Assembly (NCBI GenBank): GCA_023614405.1
Contig: CM042697.1
Coordinates: 304,762,323 to 304,826,322 of the forward strand
DNA length: 64,000 nucleotides
Direction: 5' to 3'
DNA from: Avena insularis
Taxonomy: Eukaryota > Streptophyta > Magnoliopsida > Poales > Poaceae
Within the stretch, counting starts at the first letter, position 1. The number at the start of each line of letters is the position of its first letter. Shown piece by piece: positions 45,413 to 57,059 of the stretch. The notes beneath the pieces were generated by a model. It saw nothing but the letters and a program-made list of their open reading frames with translations. It made no database searches and had not been told where the DNA came from. Made by a program: the position numbers and the translations under genes.

Positions 45413-46140
45413 CTCATCCTGCGAAGTTCATAGCGACCATGTCGGGAGTTTGCTTTTCTTCTGGTGTGGTTTTCCGCTTTGTGCTGTTGTTCCTCCGAGC
45501 TTGAGTTGGAACGGCCATTGTCAGCAGAGAGCCGCGAGCATCATCGACGGCAGTTGCGAACTCACTGGCCAACTGAATCATCTGGTTCAAGTCTAGCTGG
45601 TTATTGTCCTGCAAGCGCTTCAGCTTATGTCGGAGCAACGTGCCCCTTTCCAACCCATCGATGAAGGCGGCCATGGAGGTCTGAGCGTGCACTCCTGCGC
45701 AGGAATTCTTCATATCCAGCCAGCGGGAAAGGTATGCGCTTGATGTCTCGTCTTTCTCTTGCACGCACCGCTATAGATCGCCAATAATGCAAGGACCTTT
45801 GTATGTACCCTCGAAGTTCTTGGTGAATGCTTCTTACATGTCCAACCAATTGCAGATGGATTTCTCCGGCAAGTCATCAATCCATTGACGGGTCGTGCCC
45901 ACCAACATCAATGGGAGGTACTTGATGGCAATGTTGGGGTTACCCCCAGTGATATCCACCGCGTTGCTGTAATCCTGCAACCATGTAGCTGGCTTGGCGG
46001 TGCTGTCATAGGGCTTGATGGTCTGGTCAATCCGGAAACCTTTGGGGTAAGTTGCAGGCTGTATGACAGGTCCAAAGCAACGTGGTCCCAGGTATGGTCC
46101 TTCCCGGGCCTCGTGGATCTTGTCTATCCGCGAACGTGCG
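45413..46140 (-). pseudogene. Second (complete) gag domain of element D2
   Basis: Mirror of the second gag of D1. From about 46140 leftwards it contains YDRSK-free frames of the N-half and then, in the frame ending 45414, SSAYLSRWLDMKNSCAGVHA, TSMAAFIDGLERGTLLRHKL and LDLNQMIQLASEFATAVDDA. The stop present in D1 after GVHA is a Gln codon here, so that stop arose in D1 alone. Stops near 45765 and 45840 break the N-half. Confidence 0.7.
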
Positions 46141-47512
46141 TCCTATGGCTCTGGGCTTCTTTTCTTCATGCCAACAGGGGATGGGCTACGTGAACAACAC
46201 GGACCCCCTCCGCCATGGTGGCTGCTAGGTGGCGACGGAGGCGGAGGTGGCAGTGGGTTAGCCTTCTTGTTGTTACCCTCCTGCGACTCCTCACGCTTGT
46301 CGTATTTGCTTGTCGTACGCGGAGGGTCATGGCTCGACCTGCTCTTGTGTCCCTGGTTGCGCTCTCCGTCATGACGGGTCTGCTCCATGTTGTCGCGGAT
46401 GACTCTGCCTTGGCGGGGGCATATCCGTACGACGGTGAGCCTTGGTGTCTTCGCGATGTCGGGGTGAGCGGGGCGATGGCGATGGGCGACGAGGTTGGGC
46501 CTTACCTCCGCGTTCGGAGGATATGGGGATAGCACCCTTCCTATTGCGCGCATCCCTCCGTCTTCATTCTGATGAACCCGTCTAAGACCCGACATGAAAA
46601 GTAGATATGTCCCTTGGCGCCTTATGCTGGCTAGACTGGCAAAACGCTGGGTCAGACTTAAGCCTCTGAGAGGTGGCCTTTTCCTGCTGTTTCACCGCCT
46701 TGGCTACTAGGTCATAGACCTGGTCCACCGCCTCAGGCGATCTATCCTGTTCCAGAAGGGTCTTGGCGACGGCGATGTTGAGGAGAGGTGTGGGCATCAC
46801 CTGCCTGCCTTCACTGTCAATGTATGGCTTGGCTTGTGCCAGCTTCGTGGGAGCCCATCCTAGGTTTCGCCGCACACCAGGATCGTTGATGACGCGAGCC
46901 AGAGATTTCCTGGCCTTCTGCTGCTGCAGCAGAGTCTTGTACTCGGCCTCCATTGCTCTAGCTTTCTCTATGGATTTCTGTGTGTTGATCAGATGTCGAT
47001 CTAGCTTTGCGCCTTGCTCCGCGATGGCCTGTGCCTCCTCTAGCAGCTGCTGGCGCTTCTCGTTAAGCTAGGTTACGTTCCGGATATGAGGTACGGTCAA
47101 GGGATCGATGAGGAGATTGTCGTACATCACTCTATCAGCTGGAGTGACTTGGGCAGCAGCAGACGTAGATGCCGAAGGCGACAAGTTTGCGGTGTTGTTG
47201 TTGCTCGGGCCGGTGCCGAGTTCCTATGGTTGTTGCACTGGGTTAGGCGGATGGGGCATGTCCGTTGCGCGATCAATGTCGGCAGCAACAGGTGGTCCCT
47301 TCCCCTTGTCCAGTTTTGTAGGCGGAGCTCTCCCGGGTTGATCTTCATCCATCGCCGTCCCAATGGTGACGAACACCTCGCGGGACGTGACGGCGTTGTT
47401 GGCCTACTCGTCGCGCGTGTACTCCTCCTCCATCTCCTGCATGGCAGAGTCTAGCTCCTCCGAGATGAAATCCATCTCCTCTGAATCTGGACTAAAGTCG
47501 GCGTAGAGTGCG
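46141..47512 (-). pseudogene. Linker between gag domains of element D2
   Basis: Mirror of 17136-18464. It has EAEYKTLLQQQKARKSLARV (from 46953; D1 has a stop inside this run), VRRNLGWAPTKLAQAKPYID, KTLLEQDRSPEAVDQVYDLV, and a basic stretch. An acidic segment with the EEL...MQEMEEE pattern lies near 47440-47400. No known domain. Confidence 0.55.
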
Positions 47513-48354
47513 TCAATCATAGAGTCGGAGGGTGCCAGGGCTTCCTCGATGACGGGGGGTGGAGCCAGCGACGATGACTAGAGGTGGTGGCGCAGCTGCG
47601 GCGATGGCGGACGGAGGCGGTGGTGGCGGTTGCTGAGGCGGCAGCGCTTCGCCAATGAGCGCAAAATTCGCCTGAGCTGCCCCCTCGGCCTCCGTGTAGC
47701 TATTGACGGTGTTCACCATGCTTTCGAAGGTGAGACGTCCTGAAGCTTGCTGCCACCTTAGAGAATGCTGGAGAAGCGTTCCCTGGTCCAGTCCTTCCAC
47801 AAAATGATACATGGCATCATCATTGGGGTAATGTGCCAGATCGTCTCTTATACGGAGCCACCTGGAAAGGTAATCGCGAGGGTTTTTGCCCTCTCTCTGA
47901 ATGCAACGCGCCAGATCGAAGATGGTTACCACGCCGACGAACTTGGATCTCTGTTGTCCAGACGAACGGACAAAGCCAGCGGACTTGCAGTGATCTTCCA
48001 CCGTTATATCCTGCACAGGGGCAGTTTGGTTGGGCCTTGAATTTTTCCGATCTTTGCCGGCAAACTCCGAAGAGAGATCCGACATCGATCCTTCCTCATC
48101 CTGCCCGTAGGCGGTCCGTGCGGGTCTTGATGCTACCCCGACTCCGAGGGAACTAGTGCCTGAGTCGTTTTCGTCTTCGCCGGGACAATCGAGCATCGCG
48201 TTGGGTTCGTCTTCGCCGGGATCCAAAATTTGTCGGGAGGGACGATCGGAACATTGTCGGAGAAGAGAACACGACCGATGGCTACGGTTTCGCCGATTCC
48301 CGCGAAGATCTTGGTCCTCGCCCGCTGTAGATCCTGAAGCGCCTCTTGCCCCAT
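47513..48354 (-). pseudogene. First (partial) gag of element D2
   Basis: Starts MGQEALQDLQRARTKIFAGI at 48354, next to the primer site. After a frame change near 48140-48226, the frame 48226-47513 reads MSDLSSEFAGKDRKNSRPNQ, FDLARCIQREGKNPRDYLSR and YHFVEGLDQGTLLQHSLRWQ, the C-half of a Tat gag, followed by a Pro-rich tail. It is better preserved than in D1 and also lacks the N-half. Confidence 0.75.
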
Positions 48355-48366
48355 GGTGGGCGCCAA
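48351..48366 (-). promoter_or_regulatory. Primer-binding site of element D2
   Basis: The minus strand reads TTGGCGCCCACCATGG next to the LTR end. TGGCGCC fits the Tat lineage and matches element A. The ATG of the first gag lies within it. Confidence 0.7.
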
Positions 48367-48367
48367 C

Positions 48368-48912
48368 TGTCGTGGTATTGCCGACGAGTACGCCATGGAG
48401 GGGTCCTCACAGTGCGTGTTTAGAGACGTGGGGGAAGGCGGACGGTTGACGGGTACGAGGTAACACATCTTACCCAGGTTCAGATCCCACGACGGTGGCG
48501 GAATCCTACTCTTGCTATAAATCACTATAATGGCAATACGCCGAGTTACAAGGATTGGTTCGCTGTGCGAGGTGACTAGAAATTCTAAGTTATCGTCTAT
48601 GATCATTGTACCCTAAAGGCTCCCATAGGCCCGAGTTATATAGTCGCCAGGTCCTAGGGTTACAGGGAAAAGTCCTAGCCGGACAGGTTACAGAGTCCTA
48701 CACTGTCTATTACTAGTCTAGCGTGTCTTGCACTCCAAGGCTCCGGGTATGTCGATGACTCCTCCGTAGCCTTCCTTTATCCGGCATGGGCCTCCCTTCT
48801 GGATCCATCTAATCGTCAGCCAGGCCATAGGCCATGCTACCAACTGTGGGCCACCCGGGTTATCCGGATAGAGGACATGCTATGAGGATACCCATATAGC
48901 ATATCCCCAACA
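48368..48912 (-). repeat. LTR of element D2 (545 bp)
   Basis: On the minus strand starts TGTTGGGGATATGC and ends CCACGACA. TATA candidate on the minus strand at about 48636-48643. Nearly identical to 15710-16259 in reverse. Confidence 0.85.
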
Positions 48913-49660
48913 CTAGTCTCATCCATAGAAGAAAGAGAGCTAATGATAAGCATCATGATGTCACCGTTAATCCCAAGTAAATTCCTCACATATAGCCGTA
49001 CTACCCTTTCTGTCACTAGGGTTCCTATCCTGCAGATCAGTCATTACTCACACTCCCTTTACCTGGATCTATCCTCAGGGTCTTGGGGTACCTGACAAGT
49101 CCTTAGATTGAGGCAAGAGAGGGTACTACAATCATCATGTCATACAAACTAATACATGATCCCATCTATGATAAATAACATGCACAAAGGCTACATGGCT
49201 AAGCCGAAGCCCTTAGTCCAAGGAGAATTAATCGCACATACATATGAAATCGACGATCATAAAAATTGTAATAGAGATCATAAGGTTGATAACAAATAGT
49301 CTTACAATGTCGCCAATTGGAGATGAGACATAATATTACAAGTGGTGGAAGATGGCTATGGTGGTGGATAAGGGTTTAGAGGTTTAGATCTAGATCTATT
49401 CCTCCGGCGTGGCGGCTTTTGGTGGCAGGGAGAGATGAGGTCGAAAAGAAGCCTTGTTTCACGTCGCCCGAAGCCTCTTTTTATAGGGGTCCCTTCACAA
49501 AAGTTGTTCTGTTTGACCTAATGAAGTTGGTGCAAACTATACGGCGACAACTATACGGCAGCGGCCCATATAGTTGGTCGTTAAGCTTGCAGTAATATCT
49601 TCACGGCTCCTAGTTTCTTTGGCGTGTTGGAAATCTCGTATCTTTGGCATTTATGTAGTG
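48913..49660 (-). mobile_element. Element C, right part: start of gag and 5' region
   Basis: On the minus strand, the 30 or so codons before 48913 are open and end SSLSSMDET, joining in frame to REFATTNNDY at 15709 if one C is shared between the flanks. Further right are a minus-strand TATA-like CTATAAAAAGAGG (about 49478-49490) and the hairpin motif at 49540-49590. This suggests a promoter region or LTR of element C. No primer site or LTR boundary could be fixed. Confidence 0.5.
49540..49590. repeat. Fourth copy of the element C hairpin repeat
   Basis: ACTATACGGCGACAACTATA followed by CCATATAGTTGGTCGTTAAG, matching the copies at 13290-13560. Confidence 0.65.
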
Positions 49661-49974
49661 ATTACCATCATAATATGTCATTATCTGTGCAGGGAAAAAT
49701 AGCAAGAAAGGATTGCATACCCCTTTGATCATTAGGCATTAGTGGCAGGTTTTAAAGAGACATTTCATCAAATATATGCATAATATCTAGTTTAAATGCA
49801 CACGTGGATGACTATATTTCATAGCCATCAAGAGGAAAGATACCTACGAAGAATATAAGTTCTCCTCTAAGGGTAAGTTCTCCTAGAGGAGAAATAGTGG
49901 CAAACTATGGATGACGAGGGTTATAACTAAGGATTGGGACACACATATTTCCCACAAGTCTAGTAGTTCTAGAG
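49661..49974. other. Unassigned sequence between elements C and G
   Basis: AT-rich. It has a local inverted pair AAGTTCTCCTCTAAGGG / AAGTTCTCCTAGAGGAG near 49857-49892. I see no gene. It may be the protease upstream region of G or the edge of C. Confidence 0.3.
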
Positions 49975-52510
49975 TCATAAGGATTAAACAAAATTTTGGG
50001 CATGAATTGGATGATCGAATATGGAAGAGTCATAGATTGTGCCTAAAGGACTGTCACACTCACAACACCGTAAGGGAAAAGAATCCGCATCAAGTCAACA
50101 TTTGCACTTGAGGAAAGTATGGTAAATTCTCTTAAGGAGGTTGAGGATGTACGTGTTGTAAAGGATTATCAAGATGTCTTTCCGGAAGAATTACCAGGGA
50201 TGCCTCTCGACCGTGATATCGAGTTTCTTATTGACTTGATGACGGGCAAAGGACCGATAGACAAGAGACCATACAAGATGGATGTGGATGAGTTGAAGGA
50301 ACTCAAGAAACATCTTAGGGAGCAATTGGACAAGGGATTCATTCAACCAAGCGTGACATCTTGGGGAGCGCCTGTCTTATTCGTGGAAAAGAAGGATAAA
50401 ACCAAAAGGCTAGTTGTGGATTACCTCTCATTGAATGAAGTGACAATCAAGAACAAGTATCCTCTACCCAATATCAATGACTTGTTTGATCAGTTAAAGG
50501 GAGATATTATGTTTTCTAAGATCGATCTGCGATCAGGCTACTTTCAGCTAAAGATTCGGGAGTAGGATGTAACCAAAACAGCTTTCACCAAAATATATGG
50601 TCTGTATGAGTACACTGTGATGTCGTTTGGTCTAAACAATGCCCCGACGTATTTCATGACTATGATGAACAAGGTGTTCATGGAGTATTTGGACAAATTT
50701 ATCATGGTGTTCGTAGATGAAATAATTATATACTCCAAGGATGATAAGGAACATGAGAGGCATTTGCGCCTAATTATGGAAATGTTAAGAGAACACAAGT
50801 TGTATGCCAAGTTTAGCAAATGTGAGTTCTGGTTAAATGAAGTGGGATTCCTTGGAGATGTTGTGTTGGCAAAAGGAGTTGTCGTAGACCCTAGGAAGGT
50901 AGCCTCCGTGACTAAATGGGAGTCTCCTAAAAATGTGGGCGATATCAGTAGTTTCATGGGCCTCGTAGGATATTACCGGATGTTCATTGAAAACCTTTCC
51001 AAGATAGCAAAGCCTATGACTGAATTGTTGAAGAAGGAAAATATGTTCCAATGGACCGAGGCATGTGAAACGAGTTTCAAGAGTTTAAGGAATGCCTAGT
51101 AACAACGCCAGTTATATGTATGCCTGATATCCAAAAGGACTTCCAAATCTATTGTGACGCTTTTTGACAAGGACTTGGTAGTGTACTGATGCAAGATGGG
51201 AAGGTAGTATCTTATGCCTCTCGCCAGCTTAAGAACCATGAACACAACAACCCCACACATGATTTGGAACTTGCATCCGTGGTGCATGTACTCAAGGTAT
51301 GGAGACACTACTTCATGGGAAAACATTGTGATGTGTTCACGGATCATAAGAGTTTGAAATACATATTCACCCAAAAGGAGTTAAGTACGAGGCAAAGGAG
51401 ATGGCTTTAACTCATAAAGGACTATTACCTAGATCTGCAGTACCACCTAGAAAGGTAAATGTAGTATGTGATGCCTTAAGTCGTAAGGTCTATGTGAATG
51501 AAATTACCACAGGAGATCTCCCGAAGGATTTATACAAGTAATTTAAAGATCTCAGGCTGGAAATAGTTCCGGAAGGGCACTTAGCAGCTATGGAAGTAGT
51601 GCCTATGCTTCAAGACAGAATCAAAGAAGCCCAGAAGGGAGACAAAGAGTTGGAGGAAATAAGAGACAATATAAGCAAGGGTAAAGCAAAAGGTTTTCAT
51701 CTAGACGAACAAGGAACCCTTTGGTATGAGAAGCGTTTGTGTGTTCCCGATGATCCTGATATGAGGTGATTCACCGTACTAAGTTCATTCGAGTAACACA
51801 AAAATGTACATGGATGTGAAGGATGGATTCTGGTGGAACAATTTGAAAAGAGAAATTGCTGAGTATATTTCTCTATGTGACGTGTGCAATAGAGTTAAGG
51901 CTGAGGATAAGAAACCAGCAGGGTTGCTACAACCATTACCTATACTCGACCAGAAGTGGGACAAGGTAGGCATGGACTTTATCACGGGATTGCCCCGGAC
52001 TCGTTCAGGACATGATTCTATCTGGGTAGTGGTCGATCACTTTACAAAAGTGGCCCACTTTATTGCCGTAAAGACCACATATACAAGTGCTAACCTCGCC
52101 AAGATCTATATTTCAAGGATTGTAAGTCTGCATGGTGTTCCCAAGGGAATTTTGTCTGATAAAGGTACACAGTTTACCTCAAAGTTTTGGCGATAGTTAC
52201 ATGAATCTATCGAAACTCGACTAGAGTTCAGTACAGCTTTCCACCCACAGACGGATGGCCAAACATAAAGAGTTAATCAGATCCTGGAGGATATGTTGAG
52301 AGCTTGCGCACAAGACTATGGGTCTATTTGGGATGACAACTTGCCGTATGTGGAGTTCTCGTATAACAACAAATTTCAAACAAGTATCAAGATGGCTCGG
52401 TTTGAAGTTCTATACGGTAGGAAATGTAGGACTCAGCTGTTATGGGGTGGAGTTGGAGAATGTAGTCTGTTTGGACCTGAGTTGATCAAGGATGCCGAGA
52501 AAAGGTACTA
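49975..52510 (+). pseudogene. Element G: Tekay-type pol fragment (PR end, RT, RNase H, integrase)
   Basis: Begins with the protease C-terminus ILGMNWMIEYGRVIDC (about 49993). RT (50119-50990): [35 protein letters not shown]. The catalytic box reads FVDEIIIYSK, Asp to Glu at the second catalytic Asp, so the enzyme is expected to be dead. RNase [21 protein letters not shown]. Integrase: DVCNRVKAE, D in VGMDFITGLP, D in ILSDKGTQFTS, and the E site in DGQT followed by a stop where E is expected (about 52267). Many further stops and frameshifts. It ends at about 52510 (PELIKDAEKRY), losing the integrase C-terminus. Similar to E but clearly a different copy. Confidence 0.85.
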
Positions 52511-52795
52511 ACGAGGTTGGATCTCATCAATGCCCATTGTTATGGACTTGGGTTTTGGAGAAGATGGGGATGCTGGAAGTCGCGAGACGGTTAATAGGCA
52601 AGCAACACGGGGACACAAGGTTTACCTAGGTTCAGGCCCCCAGAGGGAAAACCCTACTCCTCCTTGTCTGTTCTTGATTGATGGAGGAACCGAAGATTAC
52701 AGGGGTGTGCAGATTGGATCTGGTGTGAGGTGTGTGTATGAGGTGAAGAGATACTTCTCGCCGTGCCCTCCTAGCCATTATATAGATAGGCCAGG
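52511..52795 (-). repeat. Fragment of a Tat-type LTR
   Basis: Shares with the LTR of element A the phrase GACACAAGGTTTACCTAGG, GGCCCCC and CCCTACTCCT in the same orientation. A minus-strand TATA-like TATATAATGG lies near 52777-52786. A possible LTR end TGTTATGG is at 52539. The fragment is cut at 52795 by element H. Confidence 0.5.
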
Positions 52796-55620
52796 TGTAA
52801 CATCCCAATTTTAGCAACCCTGATTTGCTGCCCAAAAAGGAAAAAATTAGGGGGAACAAAAACTTTTCCTGTTACCTTTTGCAATGCTTGCTTACTTGTT
52901 TTCTTGTGTTCATGCAACTGTTTGTGCATTAGGTGAAATACTTCTTCTCTCAACACTATCTGACAAAAGCTATTTCACAAAAGAGATGTCTTGGCTCATC
53001 TTTCATATTCTCAAATGCTCTGTCATTTCAAAGCCCCGAGCCAAGATAACTTTGACATAACAAAAGGTTTTGGTAGTTACATTAACAAAACTATGGGGAA
53101 CTAACATATAATCTCCTTATGTTTTCAAGACAGAACTCTCAACTACTCTTACCCCTAGGTTTTCCAAAAACCTTTATTCAAAACCTCTTCATTCTAGTCT
53201 TGGTAGAAGTACCAAGAAGTCCTTATCTCACTTCAAAACACAACCTCTCCAAAATACCCATACTTACCTCAAGCTAGGCTTGATGGTGACCTTAGTAGTA
53301 GTTGATAAGTTTGAATAGATGGTTTGCCTTGATCTGCTTTCTGATGAATTGCCTTGATCTGCTGATTGCATTGTTTGCTTAGGAACTAGAGTGAGCTAAG
53401 ATAGTATCTGATCCCTTAGGACCCAATCTATGTTTGTGATCATCTATCTCAAACCAAGCATCCCAAATCTGTATCTACCCTAAGCCACTTAAGTGGCCAA
53501 CTCATCTCCCAATCAAATCAATCCAGGGATAATCCCTTTTATACTTTCCAACTTAGTGAAGACCCAATATAAGCATGGATCCCATCTACTTATTTAACAC
53601 TTCAACATCATTCCCTCGATCATGAGTTTGGAAACTAGCATCCTCTCAAAATCATCTACACTTGAACTCTAGTCTAAAACCCTAAATCTGCCAAAATGGT
53701 TAAGTCTGGAACTCTTATCTACATTCAATCTTTGGAACTCTACCTTTTCCAACCTATGTGCATCCTTGAGAATACATTTGAACCATCTTGTAGTACATAA
53801 CTAGTACTACCAAGGCCCACTCTTAGCCTTGGATAAACAATTCTGGTCCCCACTCATCCATGATGGTTTTGTAGTCAAGATAATAATCTTTTCTTCAAAT
53901 CTTATCATCTTGCCTACTTTGGCAGAATCTCACATCTATTTACCATCTCCCCTTGACCAAATCTTTGCATGGTTATGATTTACTAACCATGTTCTTTTAG
54001 TCCATCCTTCACTTGTTTCCATTCAAGCTTTGTGCTTCTTAAACCCCCATGGTTTAGGAGGCAACATGACAACTCTGTTATGGCAGCCTTATTTTCATCA
54101 ATGTTGGCCATCACCCCTACACCACCTAAAATCCAACCAAGCCCAACTCTTGCTTCCTTGATCCAATCCAACCATGTTTTGGTGGCATGAAAATAACAAA
54201 ACCCTAGATTCCCAAAAATCTAGTTTTCTTCCCTTCTCACCATATTTCTTCAACAACCCAAGTTGTAAAGGATATATACTTAAGTTTACATCATCTACCT
54301 TGGATATTATAAATCCCCAAATAATTCCCCTAATTATTTGGAGCCTAAAACTATTTAAATTCTTTTTTTGGCAAAACCCTAGAATCTCTGTCTATAAAGG
54401 CAAGTTCGTTTTTCTCCAAATCACTTGGCCAAATCAAGGCACATATGGTGCCTATATATCATGTCCCATCCTCCCAAATCAAAAATAAATATTTTTGAGA
54501 TTCTTAATTATCTCTTTTTGCCCTTTTTCTTAAATGGCAGAAACAAGAAATAATTGATTAAAAATACTTTTCCATCTCAATAAATCCCAATAAAATTCTC
54601 CAATGTATAATATGGTATTCATGACCATATCACATCAAAAACCCATCTTGTATAGTGTAAAAATATCAAAGGAGCTTCTAGAAACTACGTCTGCCCTATT
54701 TGTTTAAATGGAAATAGGGGCATCTAAAATCTTTTGAAAAATCCCAAATAAATCCTGAAGAGATGATTTGACCTCATCTATCTACCAGTACCATTTCCCC
54801 ATCTTCCTCAATGCAAATTTTGAATCTTCCTTCACAACCCTTGTTTGGATCAATTTTGCCAATCAAGCCTTTGCTCTAACCAAAACCAATTCAAACCACA
54901 TCCAATCCTGCCAAGCAAGCTTCCCCAACACCACTCACACCCCCTGGGTCGTGTGCACTGTAGCCATAGTCCTGTAGCAGCTCTGCCCCTTTTCCCTTTT
55001 GTTTCGACAATAAGAAAAAGAGAGAGGAGGGAACACAAATATCTTGCTTGTCCCAAACCAGCAGCCACCAACCCTCCCCACCACTCTCTGGTCGAGTGCA
55101 TGGCCCCACTCACCCCTCTCGACCACCCCTGCTGCCTAATGGAAGGCCAACCCCCTTCCCCGAACTTTTCCATGGACATTTTCCACCCTACACCTCTCCC
55201 CTCGAGTTAAATAGGCCAAAGGCCACCCCAGCATCCCCTTGCTGCTCATTTCCATTCCTCTCCCTCCCACCTACCTCCCTAGAGAGCCATTCCTCCTCCC
55301 CTGTTATGCCTAGCCCAAGAAAGGAAGAAAAGGATTACCTCGGCCATTGCCAAGATCCACTCAAGGTTCTCTCAACCCTGCTCTACCCTCTGTGCATGTC
55401 ACTCCCTCAAGTTACCCTAGTCCTCCGGCACCTAATAAACCCCTCCTTTTTGCTCAGGAATGACCGCAGACGAGCTCCCAAAGCCTACCTTTCAGCCAGC
55501 ATCACGTGAACAACTTCCCGGACGGAAACCGGCCATCTCGCCCGTCCCCTGGCTCTCCTCCATCGACCGTGTAGACTCCGCCACTCCCCATCGTCTCTTC
55601 ATGCCTGCAGGTGAGCACCC
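52796..55620 (+). repeat. Element H: Tekay-type LTR, left part
   Basis: Begins TGTAACATCCCAATTTTAGC, like the LTR start of E. No polypurine tract or pol precedes it, so it is a 5' LTR or a solo LTR. AT-rich with a TATA-like CTATAAAGG near 54392, then a C-rich leader (54900-55620). ORFs in the leader have no recognisable content. Split at 55620 by element I. Confidence 0.65.
55616..55620. repeat. Left target-site duplication of element I
   Basis: CACCC, identical to 62968-62972 after the right LTR. Confidence 0.85.
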
Positions 55621-57059
55621 TGATACGTCCAATTTGCATCACCATTCTATATCATAATTTGACTCTATTCATTGATATGTGTCTTATTATGAGGTGTTAC
55701 TTATGTCTTTTCCTCTTTTTGTGCATTTTGGATGATTCTTGGAGGATGAACTGCCGGAATCAGGATTCTGATGGAAAATGAGGTGTTTTGATGCAATTTC
55801 ACGAAGATCAGAAAAATAATAGAAAAATCATGGAAAATAATATTTTCCCAGAAGACGAAGGAAGCCAGAAGGGGAGGTGGAGTTGGGCCACAGGGGGCCC
55901 ACACCCCCCAGCCGCGGCCCCGCTAGGCCGCGCCTAGGGTGGGTGTGGCCTACCTGGCCGACCTCCAACTCTACCCTCTCGCCTATATCTTCCTCTCGGA
56001 ACCCTAATACTAGGGGAGAGAGCACATAAAGATTCTGCTGCCTCTGCAGGGCGGAAAACACCGAGAGAGAAAGAGCTCTCCGGCAGACAGATTTCTGCCA
56101 GGGAAATTCCTTCCCAGAAAAGGGAGATCATCGCCATCAACACCATCATCAAGCTAGGCTTCATCAGGATCATCATCATCATCCACAGCAACATCTCCAC
56201 CAGCACCTTCATCACACCTCCATCTCGATGTAACAATTGTGTTGAATACTTGCATAGATCTTAGGGGAAACTTTCCCGATGTTGATTACTATTGTAGTTG
56301 ATGCTTGTGAGTGGAACCTTTGGATTATTGTTTAAGTTCAGATTGTTATCCATCACCATATCATCTTTGATCTTGATCCATATGATGCCTCATGAGTAGT
56401 TCGTTTAGTTCTTGAGGACATGGGAGAAGTCATGTTGTTAGTAGTGGATTTGTGTTGAGATATTATTCAATGGTTTAGTATTTAAGTTGTGGTGCTATTC
56501 TTCTAGTGGTGTCATGTGAACGTCGACTACATGATACTTCACCATTTATGGGCCTAGGGGAATGCATTGTGTATTTGGCTACTAATTGTGGGGTTTCCGG
56601 AGTGACAGAAACCTGAACCCGCGTTAGGACACCTTTGCACAAGGGAGTGTAGGATCTCAGAGTTTAAGGCTATGGTTAGGTTTATATCTTAATTACTTTC
56701 CTGTAGTTGCGAATGCTTGCAGGGGGTTAATTAAAAGTATGTATTAGTCCCAGTAAGGGTAGTACATTAGCACAGGTTCACCCACACAACACTTACAACA
56801 CCAAAGAAGGGTACTTAGCTATTTGAAGCGAAAGCACTTGACAGAATTTCGATGTGTCCTCGAGAACGTTTGGTCCTTATAAGTATTTCCACCGGCTTGT
56901 CCTTTGCTAAGAAAGGATTGGTCCACTTTCTGGAGTTGTTTGTTTTATTTATTACTTGCACTTTGTTTCTTTGCTTCATTAGAAAACCCTTAAATATCCG
57001 TTTGCTAAGTATTTACAGAGATTTCCTGCTCCATACCACTAGTCAACACCTTCTGCTCC
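55621..57059 (+). repeat. 5' LTR of element I, 3' end truncated
   Basis: Matches 61457 onward up to CACCTTCTGCTCC (57059). The last 68 bp of the LTR (62900-62967 in the 3' copy) are missing, fused directly to protease-region coding sequence. Confidence 0.85.

Larger units (their letters stand above)
44992..48912 (-). mobile_element. Element D2: minus-strand arm of the palindromic Tat-type pair
   Basis: From the right: LTR (48912-48368), primer site, partial gag, linker, full gag, basic linker. The protease continues at 20543-20212 beyond element E. Gene order and sequence match D1 in mirror image. 44992-44996 (GTGGT) is the right target-site duplication of E. RT to integrase and a 3' LTR are absent, as in D1. 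Confidence 0.82.

Noticed and set aside
54845..55509. Pro/Ser-rich ORFs in H as a gene
   Set aside because: C-rich leader of an LTR, no domain, overlapping frames on both strands.
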